64,000 bases of DNA from an uncultured Lachnospiraceae bacterium (GCA_944381575.1 CALWLS010000001.1:248001-312000), one strand, 5' to 3'; positions 17,452 through 26,557 are shown, numbered from the stretch's first letter. Translations and numbers: made by a program. The notes: generated by a model not told the origin, from the sequence alone.

Positions 17452-18037
17452 GGTCTTTTATTTCCTTTTTATACCATTCATATGCCTTAAGGGTGTCCGG
17501 CACTATGCCTGCTCCCTTTTCCGAAAGATAATCGACACTCTGGGACAGGATCCGGAACACGCACTCATCAAGATCCGAAAAAGCAAGCTTCCTCAGCTCA
17601 TCAAGATCCGGAAGGCCGCTTCTCAACGGTTCTATATAGTCCGCCGTAAATATTATCTTCTCAAGCACGGTCATGTCAGGACGTCCCGTGGTGTGAAAGC
17701 ATATGGCGTCAAGAATGCCCTGATCCGTAATACCGTATTCCTTTTTTGCAATAAAGCTTCCGTATTTGGCGTGTATGACCTGAGGCGAATCTATCTCCTC
17801 CTGGCTTAAGTTTATTCCGGCTTTGCCGCAGAGTGATATAAGCTCCTCTCCCGAATAACATTTGGCGCAGTCATGCAGGACTCCCGCCAGCTCCGCCCTT
17901 AAGGGATCCTCGTCATAAATAAATGCAAGGCAGGCGGCCGTATAGGCTACTCCAAGGGTATGCTCATACCTCTTTTTATTCTGCTTTTTCCTTATCTTAT
18001 CCCTGATGTCAGCGATCTTTTCAATATTAGTATCCAT
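17444..18037 (-). CDS. yqeK: YqeK-type HD-domain diadenosine tetraphosphatase
   Basis: A 197-residue HD hydrolase. Metal ligands include His26 and the His55-Asp56 pair in GVLHDCAK, then HAKYGSFIAKKEYGI and ICFHTTGRPDM. Family members split Ap4A symmetrically to two ADP. It sits 18 nt after yhbY and overlaps rsfS, the usual partner in this cluster. Confidence 0.92.
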   Translation of the reverse strand: MDTNIEKIADIRDKIRKKQNKKRYEHTLGVAYTAACLAFIYDEDPLRAELAGVLHDCAKCYSGEELISLCGKAGINLSQEEIDSPQVIHAKYGSFIAKKEYGITDQGILDAICFHTTGRPDMTVLEKIIFTADYIEPLRSGLPDLDELRKLAFSDLDECVFRILSQSVDYLSEKGAGIVPDTLKAYEWYKKEIKDHE

Positions 18038-18055
18038 TTTATGCGCTCTTAATGC

Positions 18056-18352
18056 TTAAATCTCTATCCTGCGTTTTTTAGGATCCGGCTGATACTTAAA
18101 TAGAACGATCATATTGCCTATGACCTGTACCACAAGGGATCCGGTACGTTCAGCCAGTACCGCAGCGATCTCGTGTTTATCGTCAGCGTTATTTTTAAGC
18201 ACATGCAGCTTTATAAGCTCCCTTTTATCCACGGCCTCCCTTACGGCCTCGGTGAATTCCGGAGTAATGCTGCTTTTACCGACCTGAAATATGGGATCGA
18301 TATTCATTGCCAGCCCTTTAAGCACGCTTCTCTGCTTACTCGTAATATTCAA
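18056..18352 (-). CDS. yhbY: YhbY-type RNA-binding protein (CRM domain)
   Basis: A 98-residue CRM-domain protein implicated in 50S assembly, with TSKQRSVLKGLA, GKSSITPEF and ELIKLHVLKNN. No ATG is available. A TTG at 18352 has GGAGG exactly 8 nt upstream, while the TTG at 18358 is too close to it, so 18352 is preferred. It begins inside the last codons of obgE (17-nt overlap). Confidence 0.9.
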   Translation of the reverse strand: MNITSKQRSVLKGLAMNIDPIFQVGKSSITPEFTEAVREAVDKRELIKLHVLKNNADDKHEIAAVLAERTGSLVVQVIGNMIVLFKYQPDPKKRRIEI

Positions 18353-19622
18353 ACTCAATACCTCCGACCCTTACGGTGTCTCCTTCGCTTAAGCCCATTT
18401 CCTTCAGTCTGTCTATTATCTTATTTTCCTTCATATAATTCTGGAAGAATCTGAAGCCTCTTTCCGTATCCAGTCTTGTATATCCGAGCATCTTTTCTAT
18501 CCTCTCGCCCTCAACTACATATACATGTCCGGATTCCTTGTAAACATTCAGAGGAAGCTCTTCCTTGACTGCGGATTCTACGTCGAATTCCTTTTCATAT
18601 ATCTTAGGCTCTTCGGCCGTGGCTTTAAGTATATCGGCAGCAGCATAGAGCAGCTCCCTTACTCCCTTTCCGGTGGCGGCGGATATGGACATGACCTTTA
18701 TCCCCCTTGGCTCATAGACCGCTCTTATCCTCTCCACCGGATCGCCTGAGCCGTCGTCTGTCCAGGCATCCATCTTATTTGCGGCGATTATCATCGGCCT
18801 TGCGGCAAGCTCGGCATCAAAGCTCTTAAGCTCGGCATTGATCTTCTCTATATCCTCAAGAGGATCCCTGCCCTCAGTACCCGCAGCATCAACAACATGA
18901 ATTATAACACGGCATCTCTGTATATGCCTTAAAAAATCATGGCCAAGGCCGGCACCCTCGGATGCGCCCTCTATAAGTCCTGGTATATCAGCCATAACGA
19001 AGCTTGTATCATCATCAAGATCCACAACTCCAAGATGAGGCTGCAGGGTGGTAAAATGATAATTTGCTATCTCAGGTCTCGCATTGGAGCTTGCGCTTAT
19101 GAGTGTTGATTTACCCACATTTGGAAATCCGACAAGGCCCACATCGGCAATTACTTTAAGCTCCAGTATGACCTCAAGCTCCTGTCCGGGCTTTCCGGGC
19201 TGTGCGTATCTCGGAGCCTGCATGGTGGATGTGGCAAAATGCTGATTGCCAAGGCCTCCCCTGCCTCCCTTAAGCACCACTTCCCTTAAGTTATCGCCGG
19301 ACATATCCGTTATGACCTTGCCGCTTGCTGCCTCTCTCACGATGGTGCCATATGGCACCTTTACGACAAGATCCTTGCCGTCCTTACCGTGGCAGCGCTT
19401 CTTTCCGCCCTGTTCTCCGTCCTCGGCAGCGTATTTTCTTTTGAATCTGAAATCCGAAAGGGTATTCATTCCCTTATCCACGGCAAAGATCAGGTCACCG
19501 CCTCTGCCGCCGTCACCGCCGTCAGGTCCTCCGTTAGGGACATAGAGCTCCCTCCTGAAGGAAACGTGTCCGTCTCCGCCTTTGCCGCTCTTTATTATTA
19601 TTTTAGCTGTATCGGCAAACAT
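18336..19622 (-). CDS. obgE: GTPase ObgE/CgtA
   Basis: A 428-residue GTPase in three parts. The glycine-rich Obg fold is at 1-158 (GKGGDGHVSFRREL, GGDGGRGG). The G domain has GFPNVGKST, DIPGLIEGA and NKMD. An OCT domain of about 75 residues at the C-terminus is typical of Firmicutes. It works in 50S maturation and stress control. It follows rpmA by 83 nt with a hairpin between them. Confidence 0.97.
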   Translation of the reverse strand: MFADTAKIIIKSGKGGDGHVSFRRELYVPNGGPDGGDGGRGGDLIFAVDKGMNTLSDFRFKRKYAAEDGEQGGKKRCHGKDGKDLVVKVPYGTIVREAASGKVITDMSGDNLREVVLKGGRGGLGNQHFATSTMQAPRYAQPGKPGQELEVILELKVIADVGLVGFPNVGKSTLISASSNARPEIANYHFTTLQPHLGVVDLDDDTSFVMADIPGLIEGASEGAGLGHDFLRHIQRCRVIIHVVDAAGTEGRDPLEDIEKINAELKSFDAELAARPMIIAANKMDAWTDDGSGDPVERIRAVYEPRGIKVMSISAATGKGVRELLYAAADILKATAEEPKIYEKEFDVESAVKEELPLNVYKESGHVYVVEGERIEKMLGYTRLDTERGFRFFQNYMKENKIIDRLKEMGLSEGDTVRVGGIEFEYYE

Positions 19623-19647
19623 CGGCCCTTCCTTTCCTCAATAAACA

Positions 19648-19682
19648 TAAAAAGGACTATGTTTATGACAACACAGTCCCTT
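19648..19682 (-). terminator. Hairpin terminator/attenuator between rpmA and obgE
   Basis: On the minus strand GGACTGTG pairs with CATAGTCC (one G-U) and runs into TTTTTATG. It lies inside the operon, so it probably gives partial termination, making ribosomal proteins in excess of ObgE. Confidence 0.6.
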
Positions 19683-19705
19683 ATCATCTGAAAAATATGC
19701 ACAGA

Positions 19706-19966
19706 TCAAGCGTTCTCCGGATATACAGAGCACTTCTTACGGTCTCTGCCCATCCTCTCGTATCTTACGATACCGTCAACCTTAGCGAATAATGTATCAT
19801 CCTTGCCGAGGCCGACATTTGTTCCCGGATGGATCTTGGTACCGCGCTGTCTGTAAAGGATGTTGCCGGCAAGTACGAACTGTCCGTCTGATCTCTTTGC
19901 GCCAAGGCGCTGGGAATTACTGTCTCTGCCGTTCTTGGTAGAACCCATACCTTTTTTATGAGCCAT
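19706..19966 (-). CDS. rpmA: Ribosomal protein bL27
   Basis: An 86-residue bL27 beginning [17 protein letters not shown] perfect site (AAAAGGAGG, 8 nt) places translation at this ATG, so the protein lacks the roughly nine-residue N-terminal extension ending in FFA that most Firmicutes carry and that the protease Prp removes. The prp gene is also absent: only 67 nt separate rplU from rpmA. The N-terminus reaches the peptidyl transferase centre. Confidence 0.97.
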   Translation of the reverse strand: MAHKKGMGSTKNGRDSNSQRLGAKRSDGQFVLAGNILYRQRGTKIHPGTNVGLGKDDTLFAKVDGIVRYERMGRDRKKCSVYPENA

Positions 19967-20033
19967 GAAAACACCTCCTTTTAGCGTGTATGAATCAACT
20001 TTTATGATCGCTCATACTTATTACAGTATTGGA

Positions 20034-20342
20034 TCATTTTGCGATAGAATCGATCTTGACTTCGGTGAAAAGCTGTCTGTGACCGTTCTTCTTGTGATAT
20101 CCGGTCTTTCTCTTATACTTGTATACGACAACCTTATCAGCCTTACCGTTAGCAGTAACCGTTGCAGCGACCTTTGCTCCGTCAACCACAGGGTTACCGA
20201 TAAGGGTCTCCTCACCGCCGATCATAAGGACCTGATCAAAAGTGATCTTGTCTCCCTCAGCTGCGTCAAGCTTCTCGACTCTGATGATGTCTCCCTCGGT
20301 CACCTTATACTGCTTTCCGCCTGTTGCGATAATAGCATACAT
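20034..20342 (-). CDS. rplU: Ribosomal protein bL21
   Basis: A 102-residue bL21 with MYAIIATGGKQYKV and KKNGHRQLFTEVKI at the end. It binds 23S rRNA in the large subunit. The site AAAAAGGAGG precedes the ATG. A leader of about 90 nt lies between it and a strong promoter. The leader holds an 8-nt palindrome GGCATGCC and a GGG-CATCA-CCC hairpin. That would suit an L21 autoregulatory leader, but I cannot match it to the known motif. Confidence 0.97.
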   Translation of the reverse strand: MYAIIATGGKQYKVTEGDIIRVEKLDAAEGDKITFDQVLMIGGEETLIGNPVVDGAKVAATVTANGKADKVVVYKYKRKTGYHKKNGHRQLFTEVKIDSIAK

Positions 20343-20436
20343 GGTTAAGGTACCTCCTTTTTATAAAACTCGCTAAATCGGGTGATGCCCTGATCTTATG
20401 ACATACTTCTACCCTTATTAAGCGGCATGCCATAGT

Positions 20437-20465
20437 ATATTATCAGAGATATCATGAAATGTCAA
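20437..20465 (-). promoter_or_regulatory. Sigma-A promoter of the rplU operon
   Basis: TTGACA (20465-20460) followed after 17 nt by TAATAT (20442-20437); an overlapping GATAAT at 15-nt spacing is also present. It overlaps the stop codon of recU, so the ribosomal operon begins as the previous one ends. Confidence 0.7.
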
Positions 20466-20989
20466 GAAATGCTTAGATAATAATTAAGCCCCTCAAGATA
20501 ATGGCACAAAAACTCTCCCTTTCTGTGTAGCTCAAAAAGCTCCCCTATCTCATCGAATCTGAAGGATTTGCGGCCTCCGGATTTCATTCTTTTCCAGAAG
20601 GAGTACATTTCCTCAAATCTCATGTAATACATGGTGTTTTTCTGGGTATAGAAAAGAACGAAAAAGGAAGTGCCGCCCTGCTTCTCGAAATCAGCCATGA
20701 ATTCCATCTGATGATCATGGACGTTCTGGAGCGGAAACGTATCCGTTGCGCACTCCTTCGCATCAAAACATACAGGAATACCCTGCACCGTGCCTATATA
20801 GTCCACCGTGGATTTCCTGTCAAAATAAGCTAAGGTGATCTGCCTTTTTTTATTCATCTCCACCGGCGTTATGGGCGTCGGTATTTTCTGTATGAGCGCA
20901 AGGCCCCTTCTTCTGTAAGCCTCGTTAGTACGGTTGATCATGTCCTCAAGAGTTGATCCCCTCAAACCGTGTCCGCCCCATGTAGACAT
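20462..20989 (-). CDS. recU: Holliday junction resolvase RecU
   Basis: A 175-residue resolvase with RGSTLEDMINRTNEAYRRRGLALIQKIPTPITPV and DYIGTVQGIPVCFDAKE, the Asp/Glu-x-Lys nuclease core. It cuts four-way junctions in recombinational repair. The start MSTWGGHG at 20989 has GGAGG 8 nt upstream and lies one base after the yraN stop. In Bacillus it is next to a penicillin-binding protein gene; here it ends a DNA/RNA maintenance operon. Confidence 0.94.
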   Translation of the reverse strand: MSTWGGHGLRGSTLEDMINRTNEAYRRRGLALIQKIPTPITPVEMNKKRQITLAYFDRKSTVDYIGTVQGIPVCFDAKECATDTFPLQNVHDHQMEFMADFEKQGGTSFFVLFYTQKNTMYYMRFEEMYSFWKRMKSGGRKSFRFDEIGELFELHRKGEFLCHYLEGLNYYLSIS

Positions 20990-20990
20990 A

Positions 20991-21338
20991 TCAGTACCCT
21001 CCAAAGCAGTTTTCAATGAGTCTTATCCTGCCGCCCAGTATCTCGACGATATCATAGCTCCTCTCGGCCGAATACATGCCGCAGCCTGACAGATAAAACT
21101 CTGAAGCCCTGATTATCCTCATCTGCTTTTTTCTGTCCACAGCCTCTGAAGGCATTCCAAAAGCGTCAGTTGCCCTGTATTTCACCTCAATAAAGCTGAT
21201 TATCCCATTCCTGCCTGCGATTATATCTATCTCACCGGCAGGGCTCCTGTAATTTCGAGACAGGATATCAAACCCGAGGCTCTTAAGGAATGCTGCCGCC
21301 CTTTCCTCGTAATATGCACCCTTCAGCCTGTTATTCAT
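20991..21338 (-). CDS. YraN family nuclease-fold protein (UPF0102)
   Basis: A 115-residue protein with a restriction-endonuclease-like fold: YYEERAAAFLKSLGFDILSRNYRSPAGEIDIIAG and ISFIEVKYR show the Asp/Glu-x-Lys pattern. Its function is unsettled in the literature. It overlaps rnhB by 4 nt (ATGA). The rnhB-yraN pairing is common. Confidence 0.92.
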   Translation of the reverse strand: MNNRLKGAYYEERAAAFLKSLGFDILSRNYRSPAGEIDIIAGRNGIISFIEVKYRATDAFGMPSEAVDRKKQMRIIRASEFYLSGCGMYSAERSYDIVEILGGRIRLIENCFGGY

Positions 21339-22060
21339 AAGATATTTTTAAGGAAGGATCTTCTGTGGATATCAAGGACTCCATATTTTTTTATGGCTTC
21401 GATATGCTCCTTTGTGCCGTAGCCCTTGTTCTTTGCAAATCCGTACTCGGGATAGAGCCTGTCATATTCGTAAAGCAGCCTGTCCCTGGTCACCTTTGCA
21501 AGTATGGACGCTGCGGATATGGACGGACATTTTGCGTCTCCCTTTACCACGCTCTTCTGATTGAAATGTATGCCCGGAACAGTTTTATTCCCGTCCACAA
21601 GGACTATGGAATCGCTGAGACCCGGAATGAGATCAAAGGCGTCCTTCAGCTCCTCGCTGCTGCAGCCTGTAAGCTTTTCCGACTGGCGCTTCCTGTACAT
21701 ATCCATGCATTTATCAAATGCATCCCTCATGGCTTCCATGGTCGCGTTTAAAATATTGATCTCGTCTATCCGACGGCAGTCTATAAGGGCTATGCCGTAT
21801 GCTGCCGCTTTTGACGTGATCTCGCCATACAGCTCCTCCCGCCTTGCTTCCGACAGCTTCTTTGAATCATTAAGATACAGGATCTCGCCGCAGTCATTTC
21901 CAAGTATGCAGCAGGCCGCCGCCACAGGGCCGCACAGCGGACCCCTGCCCGCTTCGTCTATGCCGAATACATAAACGGCGTCACCCGCAAGCTCACGCTC
22001 CGATCCATACATAAGATGGACGCGTTCCCGCTCCATCATAAGTCTTTCTTCTTTTTTCAT
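21335..22060 (-). CDS. rnhB: Ribonuclease HII
   Basis: A 241-residue RNase HII. FGIDEAGRGPLCGPV gives acidic residues Asp35 and Glu36, and KVTRDRLLYEYDRLYPEYGFAKNKGYGTKEH is typical. It removes ribonucleotides from DNA-RNA hybrids. A second ATG eight codons in is possible. It lies 23 nt after rbgA, the usual neighbour. Confidence 0.95.
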   Translation of the reverse strand: MKKEERLMMERERVHLMYGSERELAGDAVYVFGIDEAGRGPLCGPVAAACCILGNDCGEILYLNDSKKLSEARREELYGEITSKAAAYGIALIDCRRIDEINILNATMEAMRDAFDKCMDMYRKRQSEKLTGCSSEELKDAFDLIPGLSDSIVLVDGNKTVPGIHFNQKSVVKGDAKCPSISAASILAKVTRDRLLYEYDRLYPEYGFAKNKGYGTKEHIEAIKKYGVLDIHRRSFLKNIL

Positions 22061-22083
22061 ATACCTTTACCTGAAATACAGGA

Positions 22084-22977
22084 TCATGGTCTCTCGAGAC
22101 TGATCCTTCCAAGCCTTCCGCTCCTGAAATCATCTATCACAAGTTTGGAGGCCTTTTCGTAATCAAACTGGGCTCCCTTTTTAAGACAGCCTCTTTTTGC
22201 GGATATTATATTAAGCAGCGCAAGAGGCTCCCTTTTAACGCCGAGTATCCCCTCATCAACATTATCGAGAGCGGTTTTATAATCACCGTCGGAGATATCG
22301 TATCTTTTGAACAGCTCCTCTCTGTAATTATTGAAGAGAAAATCAAGGAGCAACATGGACAGCTCTTCAAGGTTGACTATATCATCGTTAATGGACCCGA
22401 TCATGGCAAGGCATTCCGAGGTATGCTCATTATCCAGCCTTGGCCAGAGCACTCCCGGAGTGTCCAGCAGTAAAAGCCCGTCATTAATATTTATCCACTG
22501 ATTGCCCCTGGTGACCCCCGGCTTGTTCCCGGTCCTTACCGAGGCCTTTCCCAGCATGGAATTGATAAACGTGGATTTTCCTACGTTCGGTATGCCGCAT
22601 ATCATGGCCTTTACAGGCCTGTCGCCGATTATGCCGCGCTTTACGTCTTTTTCCTTTTTTTCCTTAAGCAGTATGTCCGCAGCCTTTTTCACCCGGTCTA
22701 TACTGTCTCGCTTTCTGCCGTCGAGGGCAATGCAGTAAGCCCCCTCTGACTTAAAATATTCTGACCACTGTTTTGTGACAGACTGATCCGCAAGATCAGA
22801 CTTGTTTAAAAGGATAAGCTTCTCCTTCCCCTTTGAGAGCCTTCCTATGTCCGGATTTCTTGTAGCCATGGGAGCTCTTGCGTCTAAAAGCTCTATTATC
22901 ATGTCAACGAGCTTTACATCCTGCTCCATCCTTCGTTTTGCCTTGGTCATATGACCCGGATACCACTGTATATTCAA
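22084..22977 (-). CDS. rbgA: Ribosome biogenesis GTPase RbgA (YlqF)
   Basis: A 297-residue circularly permuted GTPase. G4 (LLNKSDL) comes before G1 (GIPNVGKSTF) and G3 (DTPGVLWPR). It acts in late 50S assembly. The start is TTG, giving MNIQWYPGHMTKAKRRM as expected for the family. A GGGA stretch lies upstream. It is flanked by lepB and rnhB as in many Firmicutes. Confidence 0.95.
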   Translation of the reverse strand: MNIQWYPGHMTKAKRRMEQDVKLVDMIIELLDARAPMATRNPDIGRLSKGKEKLILLNKSDLADQSVTKQWSEYFKSEGAYCIALDGRKRDSIDRVKKAADILLKEKKEKDVKRGIIGDRPVKAMICGIPNVGKSTFINSMLGKASVRTGNKPGVTRGNQWININDGLLLLDTPGVLWPRLDNEHTSECLAMIGSINDDIVNLEELSMLLLDFLFNNYREELFKRYDISDGDYKTALDNVDEGILGVKREPLALLNIISAKRGCLKKGAQFDYEKASKLVIDDFRSGRLGRISLERP

Positions 22978-22996
22978 TATATTCCCGCCTTATCGA

Positions 22997-23536
22997 TCAT
23001 TTCACTGTTCCAAGCTCGGACAAAGGCCGTATCTTGAACCAGATCTCACCTCTGATGTTCTGTCTTTTTACGTTTCCTATGCTTCCGAAACGGCTGTCCT
23101 CGGAGGATTCGGCGTTATCGCCGAGCACAAAATACTCATCCTCCCCAAGGAAGACCCCATTCTCAGCTATTCCGGCAAGGGAGATGGATTTGAGTCTCTC
23201 ATCCTCAAGCCTTACGCCGTCAATATATACGCCGCCGTCCATAATGGCTACAGTCTCGCCCGGAAGCCCTATAACACGTTTAATATTATATTCCCCGTCC
23301 TCCCGTTCAAACAGGACGATATCGTACCTGTCCGGATCCGAGAGGTCATATTTGAGCCTGTTGATCAGGCATACGTCCTCGGAATTCAGCACCGGGGACA
23401 TGGACTGGCCGTTGACTATGGTCTGCCCCATAAACCCATAGACTATAAACCATGCAAGGGATATAAGGACTATAAATGTCACCTCTACCCTTAAAATGAT
23501 CCTTAATTTCCCGTTATCTTCATATGTATAAAACAT
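22997..23536 (-). CDS. lepB: Signal peptidase I
   Basis: A 179-residue type I signal peptidase with one N-terminal span (about 12-35), nucleophile Ser45 in NGQSMSP, and general base Lys86 in NIKRVIGLPGE. GDNAESSEDSRFG is box E. It removes signal peptides of exported proteins. Confidence 0.95.
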   Translation of the reverse strand: MFYTYEDNGKLRIILRVEVTFIVLISLAWFIVYGFMGQTIVNGQSMSPVLNSEDVCLINRLKYDLSDPDRYDIVLFEREDGEYNIKRVIGLPGETVAIMDGGVYIDGVRLEDERLKSISLAGIAENGVFLGEDEYFVLGDNAESSEDSRFGSIGNVKRQNIRGEIWFKIRPLSELGTVK

Positions 23537-23546
23537 ACGGCAGCAT

Positions 23547-25034
23547 TTACCTCACATTAAGGCAGGAGCCGCCTATGAATTCACGTATGATGGAGGCAGG
23601 AGGTATAAGGTCAGGAGAAAGCGGCACTACAAAATTGAGGAACTTAAGCAGCTCCTTTGCCTTGGCGTATTCAGGAGTGTTTCTCTGAACGCAGAAAAGC
23701 ACTCTTTCCGCATACGGCTTTATGGCTGCTATCTCATAGACCATGGAAGTATCTATCATCCTGTCCGCGCTGCCCTGATAAGGGAATATATTTTCCTCCT
23801 CGCCTTCCCTTACATCCGGCCACATCCTGATAGTCATTCCTGCGTTATACCCTCTTGTCCTGTGATCCCTTACGATCCTCCTGAGCAGACGGATATCGGA
23901 GCTTGGTATACGGTTATGCTCGTCTATGTTAAACTGCGAGAGGGCTGAAACATATATCTTGTAAATATACTCGTCAGGAAGACCCTCGCTGAACCTGTCG
24001 TTAAGGCTGTGTATGCCTTCAATGATGAGTATATCGTTATCGTCGAGCCTGATCTTTGTACCGTTATACTCTCTTTTTTCCGTTATGAAATTAAAGTTCG
24101 GAAGCTCTACTTCATTGCCCGCAAGAAGGGCCTGCATGTCTGACTTGAACTGTTCCACGTCCAGGGCATCCACGTCCTCCACGTTGATCTCCACATTATT
24201 TCTCTTTAATTCGGTCCTGTCCCTGTAGTAATCGTCAAGGGAGATGATATGCGGCGTGGATCCATAGGTCCTCAGGGCGTATGAAAGCCTGTATGCAGTA
24301 CTGGACTTGCCGGAGCTGCTCGGGCCGGCTATAAATACGAACTTCCTGCCCCTTACCACTATCTCATTGGCCGTAAGGGCAAGCTTGTTGTCAAATATGG
24401 ACTCTGAAGTCAGTATGAGATCGTTTACATTGCCCTCGCAGATCTCCCTGTTAAGCTTTGTAATGGTATCTATGCCAAGCTCATGGGACACCCTGAAGGA
24501 CTCGGCGTTAGTCTCATAGAATTTTTCCGGTATATCCACAGGCGGTATGGTCTCAAGATCATCCACATCCGGAAGCAGCAGGAAAAATCCGTCCTTATAA
24601 GGCATGATATCGAAGGATTTCACTGCGCCGGTCCTCTTCAGAACCGAACCGTAAAAATACACGCTGTAATCCTCAAGCTTTGTGATGGTTATCCTTGAAG
24701 TCCTCCTGAAGTGCAGGAACTCGGCCTCCTTAATGCGCCCCTCCTCTATCATCTTAGTATAAAGATCCGAGACCTTTTCTGAGACCTTTTCTATTGGCAG
24801 ATCCGCCTCTATGTAATCATGCATCCTTGACCAGAGGTCCGTATACAGCTTCTTACTAAGCTCGACCTTAAGCTTCGGCCTTATATACAGATGCGTGCCT
24901 ACGGTAAATTCAACGAAGATGCTTTCGATATTATCCTTTCCGACTATATCGTCGAAGGCTTTAAGCATGATCAGAACGGCAGTTCTGGAATAATTCCTCG
25001 TCCTTCCTTCTTTTTCAAACAAATTCTCGCTCAT
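23547..25034 (-). CDS. Uridine kinase-like nucleoside kinase
   Basis: A 495-residue protein. The C-terminal half is a uridine kinase/phosphoribulokinase domain with P-loop GPSSSGKSS (237-245), DDYYRDRTELKRN and IIEGIHSLND. The N-terminal 220 residues resemble the threonyl-tRNA synthetase editing-like part seen in long nucleoside kinases of Firmicutes, but without a clear TGS domain. These proteins phosphorylate a nucleoside, presumably uridine. It overlaps nif3 by 20 nt. Confidence 0.85.
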   Translation of the reverse strand: MSENLFEKEGRTRNYSRTAVLIMLKAFDDIVGKDNIESIFVEFTVGTHLYIRPKLKVELSKKLYTDLWSRMHDYIEADLPIEKVSEKVSDLYTKMIEEGRIKEAEFLHFRRTSRITITKLEDYSVYFYGSVLKRTGAVKSFDIMPYKDGFFLLLPDVDDLETIPPVDIPEKFYETNAESFRVSHELGIDTITKLNREICEGNVNDLILTSESIFDNKLALTANEIVVRGRKFVFIAGPSSSGKSSTAYRLSYALRTYGSTPHIISLDDYYRDRTELKRNNVEINVEDVDALDVEQFKSDMQALLAGNEVELPNFNFITEKREYNGTKIRLDDNDILIIEGIHSLNDRFSEGLPDEYIYKIYVSALSQFNIDEHNRIPSSDIRLLRRIVRDHRTRGYNAGMTIRMWPDVREGEEENIFPYQGSADRMIDTSMVYEIAAIKPYAERVLFCVQRNTPEYAKAKELLKFLNFVVPLSPDLIPPASIIREFIGGSCLNVR

Positions 25035-25809
25035 CTTCCGCTCCCTTAACTATCTTTAACAAAGGAAAATTATTACTGATAAATTCTGACATTTCATCGA
25101 TAAATACGTGCTCAAGCCCGTAATGTCCCGCATCTATGAGCGTGACCCCGGCGTCCTTATAATCAAGCCCGTCATGATGTCCCGTATCTCCAGTTATATA
25201 CGCGTCGACCCCTAAGCTTAAGACCTCTGTCATCATACCTTTGCCGGAGCCCGGACATACGGCTATCCTTTTGATCGGTCTGCCGCTGTCATAATACCAG
25301 ACACGCTCAAGGGAAAACCTCTCCTTAAGTAAAGCCGAAAGCTCCCTGGCAGTAAAACCGTCGGTATCAGAAAACTCAGCAGTAAATCCGATCCCAAGAC
25401 TGCCGCCTTCGTCCTCCCCGGTGATCTCTATCGGCCTGATATTCTCTACTCCGAGCCTTTCTGCAACTATATCTGCCATGCCGCCTCTTCCTATATCAAA
25501 ATTTGTATGCATGGCATAGCAGCTGATATTGTTTTCTATAAGCTTAAGCAGCTTTCTTCCGACAGGCTCCAGGTCATTGACCTTCTTTATGGCGGAAAAG
25601 ATCATCGGATGATGCGATATGATCATGTCCGCTCCGCTCCTAACTGCTCTATCTATATTTAACAGATCAGCGTCAAGGGCTATAAGGACTGTTTCCACCT
25701 CCTTATCCCCATGCCCGCATATAAGGCCGGGATTATCCCATTCCATTGCCAGTGAAACGGGAAATGAATCTTCTATCCTGTTTATTATCTCAGATACCTT
25801 ATATCCCAC
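25015..25809 (-). CDS. Nif3-like dinuclear metal centre protein (YqfO family)
   Basis: A 264-residue member of the Nif3/YqfO family with HHPMIF, AMHTNFDI, TGDTGHHDGLDYKDAGVTLIDAGHYGLE as metal-binding regions. It lacks the central PII-like insert of longer homologues. Its biochemical role is not firmly established. It starts with GTG and overlaps trmK by 11 nt. Confidence 0.92.
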   Translation of the reverse strand: MGYKVSEIINRIEDSFPVSLAMEWDNPGLICGHGDKEVETVLIALDADLLNIDRAVRSGADMIISHHPMIFSAIKKVNDLEPVGRKLLKLIENNISCYAMHTNFDIGRGGMADIVAERLGVENIRPIEITGEDEGGSLGIGFTAEFSDTDGFTARELSALLKERFSLERVWYYDSGRPIKRIAVCPGSGKGMMTEVLSLGVDAYITGDTGHHDGLDYKDAGVTLIDAGHYGLEHVFIDEMSEFISNNFPLLKIVKGAEDEREFV

Positions 25810-26557
25810 GTTTATCCAATTCCTCCAGTTTTATGTCTATAAGATGGTTTTTATACTTAAGCTCTTTTATTTTTTCCGCCGCACTGTCTCCGGAACCTCT
25901 TTCGGCCATGGATATGGCGGTCAGATTTTTCTTCTTTAAATGCATCAGCTGCCTGATATAAGTATCCATGGAGGCTTCGTCTATATACTTGCCATACATG
26001 ATATCAGCTTCGCCGTACTTATCCCCCATGGAAGCTTTATGATCCTCATAAACTTCGACATTACCGCAAAAGCGCCTTACATCAAGAAGGGTATAAAATT
26101 TACCCTCGTCTTCTATACACAGCTCCTTTTTGATACATAAAGAAAGCCCATTAATGAGGAAGCTCCTCAGCACCTCCGGCTCCGACTGCGGACCGAGGAT
26201 GAACTGGCTTATGGAGTTAAATCCGCCAAAGGAATCTGCTCCGTCCTTAAGTATGCTTTTTATGAGCCTTCCGCCCATACCGGTTATCACGACACAGTCT
26301 ATGCCCGCGTCCTCAGGGATACGCTTAAACCCATCCGAAAGGATACAGCTTATCCTGTCCTTAAGCCCCGCATCACTTATATTTTTTTCAGCAATATCAA
26401 GGGGGCCCTTAGCTGTATCCGCAGCTATTGAGTATCGAGCCCGGCCTCTTAAAACGGATTCTATGGACACATAGCCGTGGTCACACCCGATATCGCATAG
26501 TTTCCCGCAGCTTTCCATAAGATCTACGACTGCGTTAAGTCTTTTTGACAGCTTCAT
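25799..26557 (-). CDS. trmK: tRNA (adenine(22)-N(1))-methyltransferase TrmK
   Basis: A 252-residue SAM-dependent methyltransferase with CDIGCDHGYVSIE as the SAM loop and VVITGMGG downstream. It makes m1A22 in tRNA. The ATG at 26557 is preferred over a TTG two codons earlier. It starts 23 nt inside the end of dnaG. In most Firmicutes rpoD lies between dnaG and trmK; here it does not. Confidence 0.92.
   Translation of the reverse strand: MKLSKRLNAVVDLMESCGKLCDIGCDHGYVSIESVLRGRARYSIAADTAKGPLDIAEKNISDAGLKDRISCILSDGFKRIPEDAGIDCVVITGMGGRLIKSILKDGADSFGGFNSISQFILGPQSEPEVLRSFLINGLSLCIKKELCIEDEGKFYTLLDVRRFCGNVEVYEDHKASMGDKYGEADIMYGKYIDEASMDTYIRQLMHLKKKNLTAISMAERGSGDSAAEKIKELKYKNHLIDIKLEELDKRGI

Noticed and set aside
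19246-19545. Plus-strand open frame opposite obgE
   Set aside because: Ser/Pro-rich antisense shadow of a well-supported gene; the same holds for many plus-strand frames across 5-60 kb.
20343-20436. Known L21 leader RNA
   Set aside because: Small hairpins are present, but I could not match the conserved motif, so I give no feature.
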